A stretch of DNA of 64,000 nucleotides from Letharia columbiana. Lineage: Eukaryota; Ascomycota; Lecanoromycetes; Lecanorales; Parmeliaceae. The stretch lies in the NCBI RefSeq assembly GCF_014066305.1, contig NW_023501043.1, positions 1,054,001-1,118,000 of the forward strand. Reading direction: 5' to 3'. The notes below the pieces were generated by a model. It saw nothing but the letters and a program-made list of their open reading frames with translations, was not told where the DNA came from and made no database searches. Each line of letters starts with the position of its first letter. Positions within the stretch are counted from its first letter, which is position 1. The translations under genes were made by a program, and so were the position numbers. Positions 1-9,006 of the stretch are shown here, piece by piece.

Positions 1-617
1 TAGTCACGACCCTGGGATATTTGGCGCTAGCGATTGTTCAGGCTGAGGCGGTGATTCGACAAGGTCATTGTAGGATGGAGGAACACTGCACTATTTACTA
101 TCAGCGTCGACGCGAACTTCTGAGTCAGAAAGCTGTGCAAGATGGTGAAGATTATCGATACACCGTGTACACGACTTGGGAGGTTTCGCTGAAAATAATT
201 GAGGAGATATCGAGCGAGGCCGGGCAAGACGCTATAGAATTACTCCAGATCTTTAGCTACCTCCACCACGATGGGATTTCTGAAGAGATATTCTACCGAG
301 CATGGAAAACTTTACGGAGCGACCCGCCTTCGGAATGGACGCTCTCACATCAATCGGACATACTACTTGACAAATCAAGTCAGAAATGAAGTGTCTACCC
401 TCTTCGAGCAGCGGTGTCAATTTTGCTATCATTCTCTCTCATCAATCGTAATAAAGATCATTTGATTTCCATTCACCCGCTCGTGCACACATGGACTCGA
501 GACCGGTTGAGTCCCTCGGACGAGGAAACGACCTGGACACAGACGACTTCAACGGTGGCCCTTTCGATACCGTGGACCTTTGAGACCGTAGACTACCGAT
601 TCCGAACTCAAGGTTGA
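1..617 (+). pseudogene. NB-ARC-type NLR fragment (post-NBD helical part)
   Basis: The frame from position 21 encodes a stretch (LALAIVQAEAVIRQG, then YTVYTTWEVSLK, LLQIFSYLHHDGISEEIF) typical of the region after the NB-ARC domain of fungal NB-ARC/TPR proteins. After an in-frame TGA at 387-389 the same frame continues (LRAAVSILLSFSLI, ISIHPLVHTWTRDRL). The nucleotide-binding domain would lie upstream of the window and no TPR repeats follow, so the piece is truncated at the visible end and carries a nonsense codon. It converges on the amyloid-motif gene at 608-1508. Family assignment is from recognised sequence pattern; loss of function is inferred from the stop and the missing repeats. A short unrecognised intron around 387-413 could rescue the stop. 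Confidence 0.75.
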
Positions 618-1508
618 GCACCCCATTTCAAATTGCTAATGAAGCCCGTATTTTGACCTAGTTGGAAACCCGAATTGCTTGCACCTGAAAAGTTGACATG
701 AACAGACCCAGAATCAAGTTGCGGAGTGGTCTCTGCTAGCCATTTTCTTGCTGTTGTACAGGCCTGCTGGCTTTGCTCAATAGCCTTCTTCTCGGCTTCT
801 AGAGCCAGTTGGTCCTCCTCGAGTACTCTTTTCTGTCCCTCCCGAACCAGTAGACTGCTATCCCCATCAGGTTGGCTGTGTTGATCATGAGATATGGCGG
901 AGACTTTAACGGCAAGACTTTTGAGGCCTTTAGTAATTTCCTCAATATGCACCTCAAGGTCCGGCTCCGTTTCGCTGATTTTATCGTCAAGCTTCTTTTT
1001 TATTCCATCAATGGCTTCGGCGGTCAAGTTAGAAGTAGTTCTAGAACCAAGACATATTAATAAAGATCGGAATGTTTGAATATCAGACCACTCACAGCGT
1101 GAAAAGGTCTAGTGCGATTGCAATGGTAGCTTTGTACGATGCGAGCTGGCCCTTGTATCCGTCAATGGTCTTTCCTTTATACTGCATTTTGACCCAATCT
1201 CTCGCGCTTCTGCTGCCATCGGCTGAATGCGTGGTACACTGTTGAATGAGCGACCTCAGGTTGAAACAGACCATGCCACACTGATGGAGCGGGTAGCGGA
1301 TGTCTTCAAACTTCGAGGCATCGCTCGTGACTGTCTTGTGGATAGAGCTGAGAACCGGATCGAGGGCTAGCAATTCGCTCTTCAAGTCTCGGATCGTTTG
1401 AGGAGCTTTTTGGATGCTGATCACAAGGTCGTAGACAGCCTTGCTTGTCTCGAATGCGAATGTTGCGATGCCCAGTAAACCGGCTGTGACTCCAATCGCT
1501 TCAGCCAT
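608..1508 (-). CDS. HeLo-like/STAND N-terminal domain protein with C-terminal PP-type amyloid motif
   Basis: Two exons, 1508-1096 and 1040-608, joined across a 55-nt intron (GTGAGT..TTCTAG on the minus strand), give 281 aa with no broken frame. Residues 1-135 start MAEAIGVTAGLLGIATFAFE and resemble the N-terminal domain of fungal STAND proteins (Pfam PF17111 type, related to HeLo-like domains). Residues about 140-240 look helical and charged (EEDQLALEAEKKAIEQSQQ). The C-terminus (about 255-278) holds NFSGASNSGFQLGQNTGF, which fits the N-x-G-x-Q-x-G-x-N-x-G core of the fungal PP amyloid motif, related to animal RHIM. In known systems such small proteins are membrane-acting cell-death effectors switched on by amyloid templating from an NLR with the same motif. 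Here an NB-ARC remnant lies convergently next door. Splice phases agree; the role is inferred. Confidence 0.8.
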
Positions 1509-1569
1509 TAGGGTTGAGGTTTAGTATTTTCAAGCACTTTTAGATACTTTGGAGAAATTGTAGGGGACT

Positions 1570-1582
1570 ATATATATATAAT
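1570..1582 (-). promoter_or_regulatory. TATA-like run upstream of the amyloid-motif gene
   Basis: An alternating TA run lies about 65 bp upstream of the ATG at 1508. It may be a core promoter element or merely a simple repeat. Confidence 0.25.
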
Positions 1583-1610
1583 GTGGTAAAGAAGTGAAAA
1601 AGCTTCAGCA

Positions 1611-1758
1611 TAGTTGAACGAAACAGTTCTACTATGTGGGTAGCAAAGGATGTAGAATCTATGGAAGCCTACGGCAGCAGGATATTTATCCCACCAGGCC
1701 AAGCTATACTACATATGGACTAGCTGCAAATGCCTGCAAGGAAGTCACGCCTGTTAAC
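1611..1758 (-). repeat. LTR of element 1 (3' copy)
   Basis: It starts TAGTTGAACGAAACAG and ends CACGCCTGTTAAC on the plus strand. It is nearly identical to 2995-3142. Confidence 0.8.
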
Positions 1759-1791
1759 TACTCCCACACAAACAAGACGGAGCCCCCGCGA

Positions 1792-2600
1792 CTAACAAGC
1801 ACATGAAGCCTTCTGCAAGCACAAGACTGCTTTCGTAGCATAGCAAGCTAACCAACCCCTATGATAGGCTAGAACCAGTAGTGTGGGGTAGTACCGGACT
1901 GCTGAGTGAGGTGTGTGAATGTGAATGTGAAATCGGGCTGAGGTAGCTGCTGTGGTAGGACTGATGTGATAGGCTGCTGTGATAGCTGTAGGGGAGGCTG
2001 TTCTGGTAGCTGTAAAGTAGGCTTTGGTAGCTGTAGAGTAGGCTGTGGTAGGACAGGCTTCTCTGGTACTTGTGGAGTAGGCTGCTGTGGTAGCTCTGAC
2101 AGCTGTGGTATGGTAGGCTACTGTGGTAGCTCTGGAGCAGGCTCTGGTAGCTGTGGAGTAGGCTGCTCTGGTACTGATGGAGCTGACTGTGGTATGACGG
2201 GCTGCTCTGGTAGCTGTAGGGTAGGCTGCTCTGGTAGCTGTGGAGTAGGCTGCTCTGGTAAGGTAGGCTGCTCTGGTACGACAGGCTGCTCTGGTACGAC
2301 AGGCTTTGCTATGACTGACTGCTCCTCTAAGGATTGGAATCGTGTACAGAAGAGGCTCGTAAAGCTGACAACAGTTTGCTGGGTCGGTGTGCTTTCTAGC
2401 AAGTGTGCTATATCTGGATAGGTCTTGGCCCAAGCTTCGGCGTCACCTGCAAGAAGTACTTGAAGCCAGGTAAGATACTGCTTTGGTGTATACACGTGAT
2501 CGGATAGCTTGGTGTTATAGTGTTGTAGCCATTGAGTTGCTGAGCTTCCACTACCGTAAAAGGCGTCACTGGGATTAAGATAAGGGCGAGAAAGACTTCA
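1792..2600 (-). pseudogene. Gag-like ORF of element 1
   Basis: On the minus strand, frames from about 2575 read a capsid-like segment (FYGSGSSATQWLQHYN, then YLTWLQVLLAGDAEAW and FTSLFCTRFQ) resembling N-terminal Gag of fungal LTR elements. It is followed by a Pro/Glu/Gln-rich tandem tail (VPEQP, PQLPEQPT) at 2118-2330. The tail DNA is a low-complexity repeat open in several frames on both strands, so the exact C-terminus is uncertain: the main frame stops at 2118, and another stays open to 1792. The N-terminus is disturbed by the TIR insertion at 2632. No zinc knuckle is seen. Confidence 0.6.
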
Positions 2601-2631
2601 TAACTGAGCTTCGGATCGATCTGAAGGGCTA

Positions 2632-2892
2632 TCCCATCGGCTGGCAGCGTGTAAAATTCAGGGGTTCTGCCCGAACATCAAAAAGTCCCTTCTTACAACC
2701 TATCGCAACTCAACAACGAGGACACCCACGAAAAAATTTATAGTTTCGCAATTGTTCTTCTCAAGCAGATATCAAACTTCACAGCAGATTATTTTACTGG
2801 AAAACTTATCATTAAAAAGTTAATGCGTTGCAAAGGTATGGCATTTTTGATGTTCTGCCAAGACATTTTACACGGAAGGCGCCAGTGGATGG
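2632..2892 (+). mobile_element. TIR element (MITE), family M1, copy a
   Basis: It starts TCCCATCGGCTGGCAGCGTG after a TA. It is an inverted, homologous copy of 23780-23997, with the same interior (for example GAGGACACCCACGAAAAAAT). Its right end has decayed (GGATGGTATA). TA-type flanks suggest a Tc1/mariner-mobilised MITE. It is inserted in the gag leader of element 1. Confidence 0.7.
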
Positions 2893-2994
2893 TATAAAAG
2901 TGAAATGAGGTATAAAAACAATAGGCACAACAAGCCTAACAAGAAGAACAATGATTACTTTGCAAGGCCACGATTACCATCTGGGCAAGACCTT

Positions 2995-3142
2995 TAGTTG
3001 AACGAAACAGTTCTACTATGTGGGTAGCAAAGGATGTAGAATCTATGGAAGCCTACGGCAGCAGGATATTTATCCCACCAGGCCAAGCTATACTACATAT
3101 GGACTAGCTGCAAAAGCCTGCAAGGAAGTCACGCCTGTTAAC
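2995..3142 (-). repeat. LTR of element 1 (5' copy)
   Basis: Direct repeat of 1611-1758. On the minus strand it begins TGTTAACAGGCGTGAC. Confidence 0.8.
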
Positions 3143-3270
3143 AAAGAACAAGAATGACCACGGCTCGTGTGGGTAGAAGAGGATGACTACTATGTACGGC
3201 TGGTGCAGGGCCAGATATCTATCATGGCCAAGGCCCACTAGTGTTTTTGGCTAGGCAGCCCCTATCAACT
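3143..3270 (-). repeat. LTR of element 2 (3' copy)
   Basis: It starts AAAGAACAAGAATGACCACG and ends CCTATCAACT on the plus strand. It matches 4418-4545. Confidence 0.8.
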
Positions 3271-3306
3271 ACTACCAAACAAACAACAAGAGCCCCGCGA
3301 CCATGC

Positions 3307-4312
3307 CTAGCCAACACCCTGATCCACACCAAATCCTTCATGATATCCTTCATATCCATAGACCGGTCCAGACGCACTAACACTCCCAGCACCCACAACA
3401 GCCCCAGCCCCAGTAGCTTCAGTAGCCCCAGACTCGTAATGATTCTTCTTCAAAATGGATCGAGGCTCCGTAGGACCTAAACCACTGATACCCCAGGTGA
3501 CTGATTTCGAATCGATTGCTGACTGAGAAACTTGCTTAGGATTCGGAGACGGTAGTAGAAATTGTGGTGGGATTCTCTGTTCAGGCACACCTGCTCCCCG
3601 CTGAATAAGAAGCCCACATGGATTCCAGCTGAGTTGTAGACATATTTCTCTTCACGACGTCCTTGTAGAATATGGCCTCTCGTGACTGAACCTCCTCGTA
3701 CTCGATCTTCCTGATAACCAATCGTGATTTGTGTGCCTGTTCCATAGACACAAATGCCGAGTGTAGAGATATCCCAGTAACAGTCCCCCGAATGGCCTTA
3801 CGCCGGAGCTCGAGATCTTGTAAACCTTTGAGAAACGCACTGTAGATCAAGTCCAGTATTGACGACTCGAGGATTGATAGGGGTGGGCCTCCGGGAAGAC
3901 GATCACGGGCCCCGAAACGATATGTGATTTGTATCGTACGCTGATAGTACGAAGTGAGTGACTCCTCGGTGTTCTGATGTAAGCCTTCGAGTTCTTCCGA
4001 AAAGGTAGTCGGAATTGTCTCGATAGACTTGGTAGGAAAGCGCTCTTTGAAGAGCGAGAGGAATCGATCCAATGACTCGCTGGTATGAGATCCGGCGAAA
4101 AGCGTACTGATTTCTGGTGAAGACTCTGCCCAATCGGCTGCGTCCCCCATAAGAAGTAGATCCACAGAGCTCAAATAGTGCTCCGGGGCAATGATTCCAC
4201 TCCGAGAATCTCCTCGCAACTCAAACTCAAGACGCTTCAGCCAACGGGAGGCTGGTTCTGAACCGTCATAAGTACGACAAAAATCGAATGTCGGACGTGA
4301 CTGATTCGGCAT
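3307..4312 (-). pseudogene. Gag-like protein of element 2 (one frameshift)
   Basis: The 243-codon frame from ATG 4312 carries a capsid-like region: WLKRLEFELRGDSRSG near the start, YLSSVDLLLMGDAADWAE about residues 46-63, then FLSLFKERFPTKS and LTSYYQRTIQITYR. It stops at 3581. The next frame continues without a gap from 3588 (VPEQRIPPQFLLPSPNP) to 3307, a Pro/Ser then Gly-rich tail. One indel or a programmed shift near 3581-3590 would join them. The capsid layout resembles Ty3-type Gag. No zinc knuckle, protease or RT is seen. The ORF has drifted little, which fits a young insertion. Confidence 0.65.
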
Positions 4313-4417
4313 GACTGATGATGTGACTGATGTGATGATGTGACTGAACTGAAAGACAATGAATGACAGAAGTATGATCGTTCTTCAAGGCCACAAGAAA
4401 TCCGGGCAAGGACCTCC

Positions 4418-4545
4418 AAAGAACAAGAATGACCACGGCTCGTGTGGGTAGAAGAGGATGACTACTATGTATGGCTGGTGCAGAGCCAGATATCTACCAT
4501 GGCCAAGGCCCACTAGTGTTGTTGGCTAGGCGACCCCTGTCAACT
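4418..4545 (-). repeat. LTR of element 2 (5' copy)
   Basis: Direct repeat of 3143-3270. Confidence 0.8.
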
Positions 4546-4689
4546 TTAACTCGAGCGCTCAGCCGGACGCTAATGCAACCAAATCTAGCCCAATTAGGAA
4601 GCCAGTTGTCTATGAGGCGCGAATTGTTGCAAGGAGGGGTAATAGCCTCCCTACTCTGGAATAGCCTCATACAACTACGACTCTGGCGT

Positions 4690-6030
4690 CCGACTTCTTC
4701 ATGATTCCCCGCAGATTGATGAGGACCACTTCATTGGCCGCGATCACGAACCGAGCAGCTACAAATATGGCTCACTACACGTCCTGGACGGCAGAATATA
4801 GTGGCGCTGTATGGAATGGGATGGATGGGCAAAATGCAGGGTAAATTACAAATTCATACCCCAAAACCTTGGATCCTTACAAATTCATACCCCTAATTAC
4901 ATTTTCATACCCCTCCACCAAATCTTGGGGTATGAAAATGTAATTTACCATTCTTTGGGGTATGAATTTGTAATTGATTAAACTACGTCTTTAAGTGCCC
5001 GGCACTTAACGTCCCTAAAGAAGCCCCGGGAGCCTTAAAAAGCCCCTAGAAAATTGAACCCTAAATTTATCGCGGATTGGGGTGAGTTGGGGATTTAAGA
5101 GCTCGCCTCAGCCCCGAAGCGAGATTTCGACGAGTTACACGGCGAACCCTAGAGGTCTTCAGTTCGGGGCTCCCGGGGCCGGTCCGGCCTGATTTCGCAA
5201 CCCCCGAAGACCTAACCTCAGCGCACTATGGTAAATTACATTTTCATACCCCAAGGAATGGCAAATTACCGATTCATACCCCATTGGGGTATGAAAATGT
5301 AATTAGGGGTATGAATTTGTAAGGATCCAAGGTTTTGGGGTATGAATTTGTAATTTACCCGCAAAACGCAGCTGAGCATCCACATGATCAAGCGATCGGA
5401 AAGTAGATACTCGTCGATCTATTGGCTTAACGCGAAGGATGAGAATACGCTGAAGGCTGGGCTTGCGGTAAATACTAGCGATGGAGGTGACACAGATATC
5501 TGCGTCCTCCACCCTCACCAACGCGCATAAGGAAGAGCAACTGGTGCAAAAAGCACGACAATGGCTGTCACAGCAGGGCAACGACAAGTGGTTGATCGTA
5601 TACGATAATTACGACAATCTCCGTCTACCGGGAATAGATAGCGCAACAGGGTACGATATCCGCGCCTACTTCCCATCCCGAGCATAGGGTTCGATCCTGA
5701 TCACGACGCGCTCGCCGCGACTGACGTTTGCAAAGCAACTTCGGATAACAAAATTGCAGGATGTCGGTCTGAGCCTAGCTATTCTGGCAACGCGGTCAGG
5801 TCGTAAGGTTGACGGAGGTGAGAGAAGGACAGTAGATAAGGAAAAGCGATCGCGGTGGCTAACCTTTCTACTATTCCTAAGATAAGTCAGCTAAACGACT
5901 CGCCCAACGCCTTGATGAGCTGCCATTGGCACTAGCGACGGCCGGCGCATACCTCAGTTAGTCGGCGGACAGCTTTGACGAGTATTTCGAAACATACGAC
6001 CACAGCTGGAACGATCTCAGCCAATATGCA
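4690..6030 (+). pseudogene. NB-ARC domain NLR pseudogene split in its P-loop by a TIR element
   Basis: Pieces in changing frames follow NB-ARC order: a pre-P-loop DEDHFIGRDHE (about 4720-4750); Walker A GMGWMGKTQLS, interrupted exactly between the GK and T codons by the element at 4839-5360; SSIYWLNAKDE (about 5410); Walker B region KWLIVYDNYDNLRLPGI (about 5590-5640); SILITTRSPRLTFAKQLR (5690-5740); and the GLPLAL equivalent DELPLALATAGAYL (5915-5955). In-frame TAG codons at about 5685 and 5957 sit where Gln is usual, which fits C-to-T mutation. A frame change lies near 5460-5490. It ends at about 6030, before any C-terminal repeats. The NB-ARC call is strong; function is lost. Confidence 0.8.
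4839..5360. mobile_element. 522-bp MULE-like MITE with about 75-bp TIRs and 10-bp TSD
   Basis: The left end (GGGTAAATTACAAATTCATA) recurs inverted at the right end to 5360. The TIR match runs about 75 bp through CCTTGGATCC. Flanks are GCAAAATGCA (4829-4838) and GCAAAACGCA (5361-5370), a 10-bp duplication with one mismatch. Long TIRs with a 9-11-bp duplication are the hallmark of Mutator-like elements. Shorter GGGGTATGAA motifs repeat inside both ends. No transposase is encoded. Confidence 0.85.
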
Positions 6031-6131
6031 GGCTTGCGCGCTAGTCCATCGCATCGAGTCAAGACGTTCCTGCATCATCATCTTCTTGGTTATCTTCATT
6101 ACTTCACTAAGAGTCGCTCATTGAATCCTCA

Positions 6132-8638
6132 ATGCATGGTCGGGCAGTGTAGAGATGGGGAGGGAAAAGGCGAGAAGAGAGAGATAGAGAGAGAAGGGTC
6201 AGGCGTATATACTGGGACCCTCAAGCTGCTTCAGGCGCCTACAAAGATGGCCCTCCTCCCCCTCTTTGTCTTCCTGTCTTCCCGACTTACTTCCCTCTTC
6301 TCACTGCTATTCTCAAGGACTCATCTTACTCGCCTTACGCCTCTCCCTTCAAGAGAAGCCAGCTTTCAGCTCGAGAATACTATAACGCACGGTACGAGAA
6401 GGTTGATAAATGCCACCGATCAACGACTCTTTACGCCGACGTCACCAACTCACACATCGATCGTCTCGAAGGTTTATGGAGAGAGTGAGTCATCTACAGT
6501 ATGAATTCTACAGTCGTTTTGCTCACGTTGTTAATCCTTAATCTCTAGGTATTACGACACCGTCGACATCGATCCCTATTACACACTCAAAAGGTCAATG
6601 GAGGGTCGAATCAAGAACTTCTTTCATTGGATGTGTAACAACTACTCCGTCAAGAAAATCAGTTCGGTCGAGACCTACTGGCATCAACTGAGCCAGCTCT
6701 ACATCAAATGGAAGGGTCGACGGATCAGTCCCTTGACCTTGAAGCAAATCTACAATGTAAGTGAAAGGCCCCCACGTTGATGTTCCTACACACACGAGTA
6801 ACGTTGAAACAGTTCATCAACGGTCCATTGGCGGAAGAACACAGGCTGGACGACAGCGAAACCGACAAGCCTCTCTTGGATGCGGTCGATTTCGTGGAGC
6901 TGCTGCGTTGCCATTGGGTGACGGACACCAACACCTTCCCTCACGAACGGCAACGGGTTCAGCTGGCAACGATCCTGCTGGTCGCGGCGTTCACTGGATC
7001 CCGACCCGGAGCCCTTCTCGGAATCACCTATCGTGACCTGGATTTGTTCGTTCAGCGCGACAAGACCACGGGAGAAGTGGCGCTCACCTTGCAGCTGAAG
7101 CTCACCCGAACCAAGTCTCGCAAGAAGCGCAAGAGACCGTAAGTGACCGCCAAGAGATCGGGTCCATCAATCTAACAGATATGCAGGAAAACCTACACAT
7201 TCTTTATCGATACCAATCCCCTCTTTTGTATAATATCCCATATCATCGGCCTCGCCTGCGACGACGATGCCTACCTTTTCCCGAACACAAACCCCAGGAC
7301 AGTTCTGACTTTGGGCGTCCTAAAGGGACTGAACTGCCAACCAATCCCGTGGAAAGAGGACATACTGGACGTCCCGTTGTTTCGTGCGCCTATGTAATCC
7401 TCCAGGGGCTGTGCCATCGCGGCCGACATGGCGCTCTCCTACGACAAGTATCACGAGTGGATCAAACGGTTAGGAGAAGAGACTGGCTTCGTACAGGTCT
7501 TCACGACCTATTGTCTCCGGCGAGCGACGGGAAATGCCATCAATGGTGAGCCCTGAGGCTTCTGGTCCCAGGGAGCCTGAGCTAACACGATCATTCACCA
7601 GATGATCCCAATTCCAATGAGGCCGTCCGCAATCTGGTCATGGATTATATCAATTCAGCCATCTTCCAGCGCAACTACCTGTCCCGCATGATCCGATACG
7701 ACACCTAGGCCGCATACGGGGGTACGGCGCCTCGGACGGAGTTGATCCAAGCGGCCAACCGGATGAGCCGACGGATCGACCCCCGACGACCCAAAGAGCT
7801 GACCGAGGCGCAGAGTGCAAGTATCCGCCAGGAGGAAGAAATCCAGGAGCTTCGCGGCCGCCGAGATGAGCTGTTCCAGCGCATTCGACACCAATTCACG
7901 TTCATCTACCGTGCAGAGGGACACGCCATTTACGATCAGTATGAGGAGGCCAAACGAGCTGTGGATCGAAAGATCAAAGCGCGAGAGCGGGAACTCATGA
8001 AGCAGATCCAAAAAGAATACGACGCCATCGCTCCCGTGCAAGACATGCGAGCGCAGCTCGAGGGAGATGTGGAGTTGCTCAGTCTCATTCTTCCCGCCTC
8101 AGGGCCTGATGAATTCGCGTTTGTGGAACGATCACGCATTGCGAAGGCCTTTTTCGATCCACCGTCGACACGTGGCCCCGAGGGCGATGTGGATTGCCGG
8201 GTCTCCATTGTCGATGATATGGTGTCGCTCTGTATCCGGCAGGAGGGAGTGTTCCGCAAAGCCCGCCGAATAAGGAGAATACAGGGGAGAAAAAGCCATC
8301 CACGAGATGCTGATACAGAATGCACGTCGAACGCCGTCAAGTCTGAGTCCACGTCCGAGTCGGATTTTCCGGGCCCCCACCTCTTTCCTGCGAGATGCAA
8401 ACCCTACCAGTGCCTTTACTGTCTGGGCGATGCCAATCTACCTTTGGAGGAGCGACTCCACAACCTTGGCAGTAAATATTCTTTGCAGCGGCACTTCGAC
8501 CGGCGTCACCCTTTTCCGCCAGGCGAACCTTGCCCTTTTCCCCATTCTGTATGTTCAGCAGTCACGCTCAACAGCGTGATGCATTTCAAGAACCATGCGG
8601 CGAAGGTTCACGGGATCTATATGTCTGATAAGGTTTAG
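6132..8638 (+). pseudogene. DUF3435/FluG-type tyrosine recombinase with C-terminal C2H2 region
   Basis: Five exons fit with agreeing phases: 6132-6484, 6549-6756, 6813-7138, 7187-7545, 7602-8638. The product resembles the fungal DUF3435 (FluG-domain) family: RIKNFFHWMCNNYSVKK, FINGPLAEEHRL, the first catalytic Arg in AAFTGSRPGALLGITYRDL, the second box as TTYCLRRATGNAIN (the usual His of HxxR reads Tyr), and a Tyr context IFQRNYLSR. The C-terminus (about residues 730-805) is Cys/His-rich: YQCLYCLGD, SLQRHFDRRHPFPPG, CPFPHSVC, MHFKNHAAKVHG. In-frame stops at 6150 (TAG), 7395 (TAA) and 7706 (TAG) all read as Gln codons after C-to-T, so the gene is dead but recently so. The start is the first ATG in frame and is uncertain. 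DUF3435 includes Starship captains; whether this one belonged to such an element is unknown. Confidence 0.85.
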
Positions 8639-8764
8639 CATGCCTTATGGATCTTTGGTTTAATTGTTGATTTGTCTGGCCTTACGGATTTGTGTATACT
8701 AGAGTAAATGTTCTATAACTTTTCTATCTCCATACTTTGACGACTTGAAAAGCTCTAGCACATA

Positions 8765-9006
8765 TCGCAACAGTGGGACTGTGGGTTAGTGGGTCCATTA
8801 TGAGGCCATAGCGTTGGTGGCTGTTTGATCAGCCGTTCGCCACAGTGGGACTGGGGGTCCTGTTGGTACCCTTGTTGGTACCCCTGTTGGTACCCCGGCA
8901 AGGGGTTGGGGACAGGTGTCCAGTACGAGCTATATAGCCACCTGTTTTGCACCTGTCAACGGCTCTTCATTCGATTTCGTCTCTGTCAGAGCCATATCAT
9001 TTTTCT
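8765..9006 (+). repeat. Repeat A1
   Basis: TCGCAACAGTGGGACTGTGG to AGAGCCATATCATTTTTCT. It differs from A2 at a few positions (GGTCCTG/GGTGCTG, CTGTCAG/CTTTCAG). It holds three GTTGGTACCC units. Confidence 0.8.

Larger units (their letters stand above)
1611..3142 (-). mobile_element. Gag-only LTR retroelement 1
   Basis: Two 148-bp direct repeats (1611-1758 and 2995-3142) differ at about one visible base and flank a gag-like reading frame on the minus strand. A purine-rich tract precedes the 3' LTR on the minus strand (around 1760-1795), and a conserved leader follows the 5' LTR (about 2960-2994, shared with element 2). No protease, RT, RNase H or integrase coding is visible, so it would be non-autonomous. 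A 261-bp TIR element sits in the gag leader. No convincing target duplication was found, perhaps because element 2 abuts at 3143. Confidence 0.7.
3143..4545 (-). mobile_element. Gag-only LTR retroelement 2
   Basis: 128-bp direct repeats at 3143-3270 and 4418-4545 (a handful of differences) flank a gag-like ORF on the minus strand. Leader (AGGTCCTTGCCCGGAT) and purine tract (GCGGGGCTCTTGTTG) match those of element 1, so the two are related families in direct tandem, abutting at 3142/3143. No pol coding is present. Confidence 0.7.

Noticed and set aside
4471..4704. 77-codon ORF at the LTR/NLR junction
   Set aside because: It starts inside an LTR and runs into unrelated sequence; no domain.
5686..5705. 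GGTTCGATCC as a tRNA B box
   Set aside because: It codes within the NB-ARC motif GSILITTR, and no cloverleaf can be drawn around it.
6034..6504. 156-codon ORF as an independent gene
   Set aside because: Exon 1 of the DUF3435 gene uses another frame of the same DNA and joins the next exon in phase. The ORF has low-complexity sequence and no family.
8765..8952. 65-codon minus ORF with GYQQ repeats (also at 12563-12754)
   Set aside because: It is the GTTGGTACC repeat of A1/A2 read backwards and is part of a retroelement terminal repeat.
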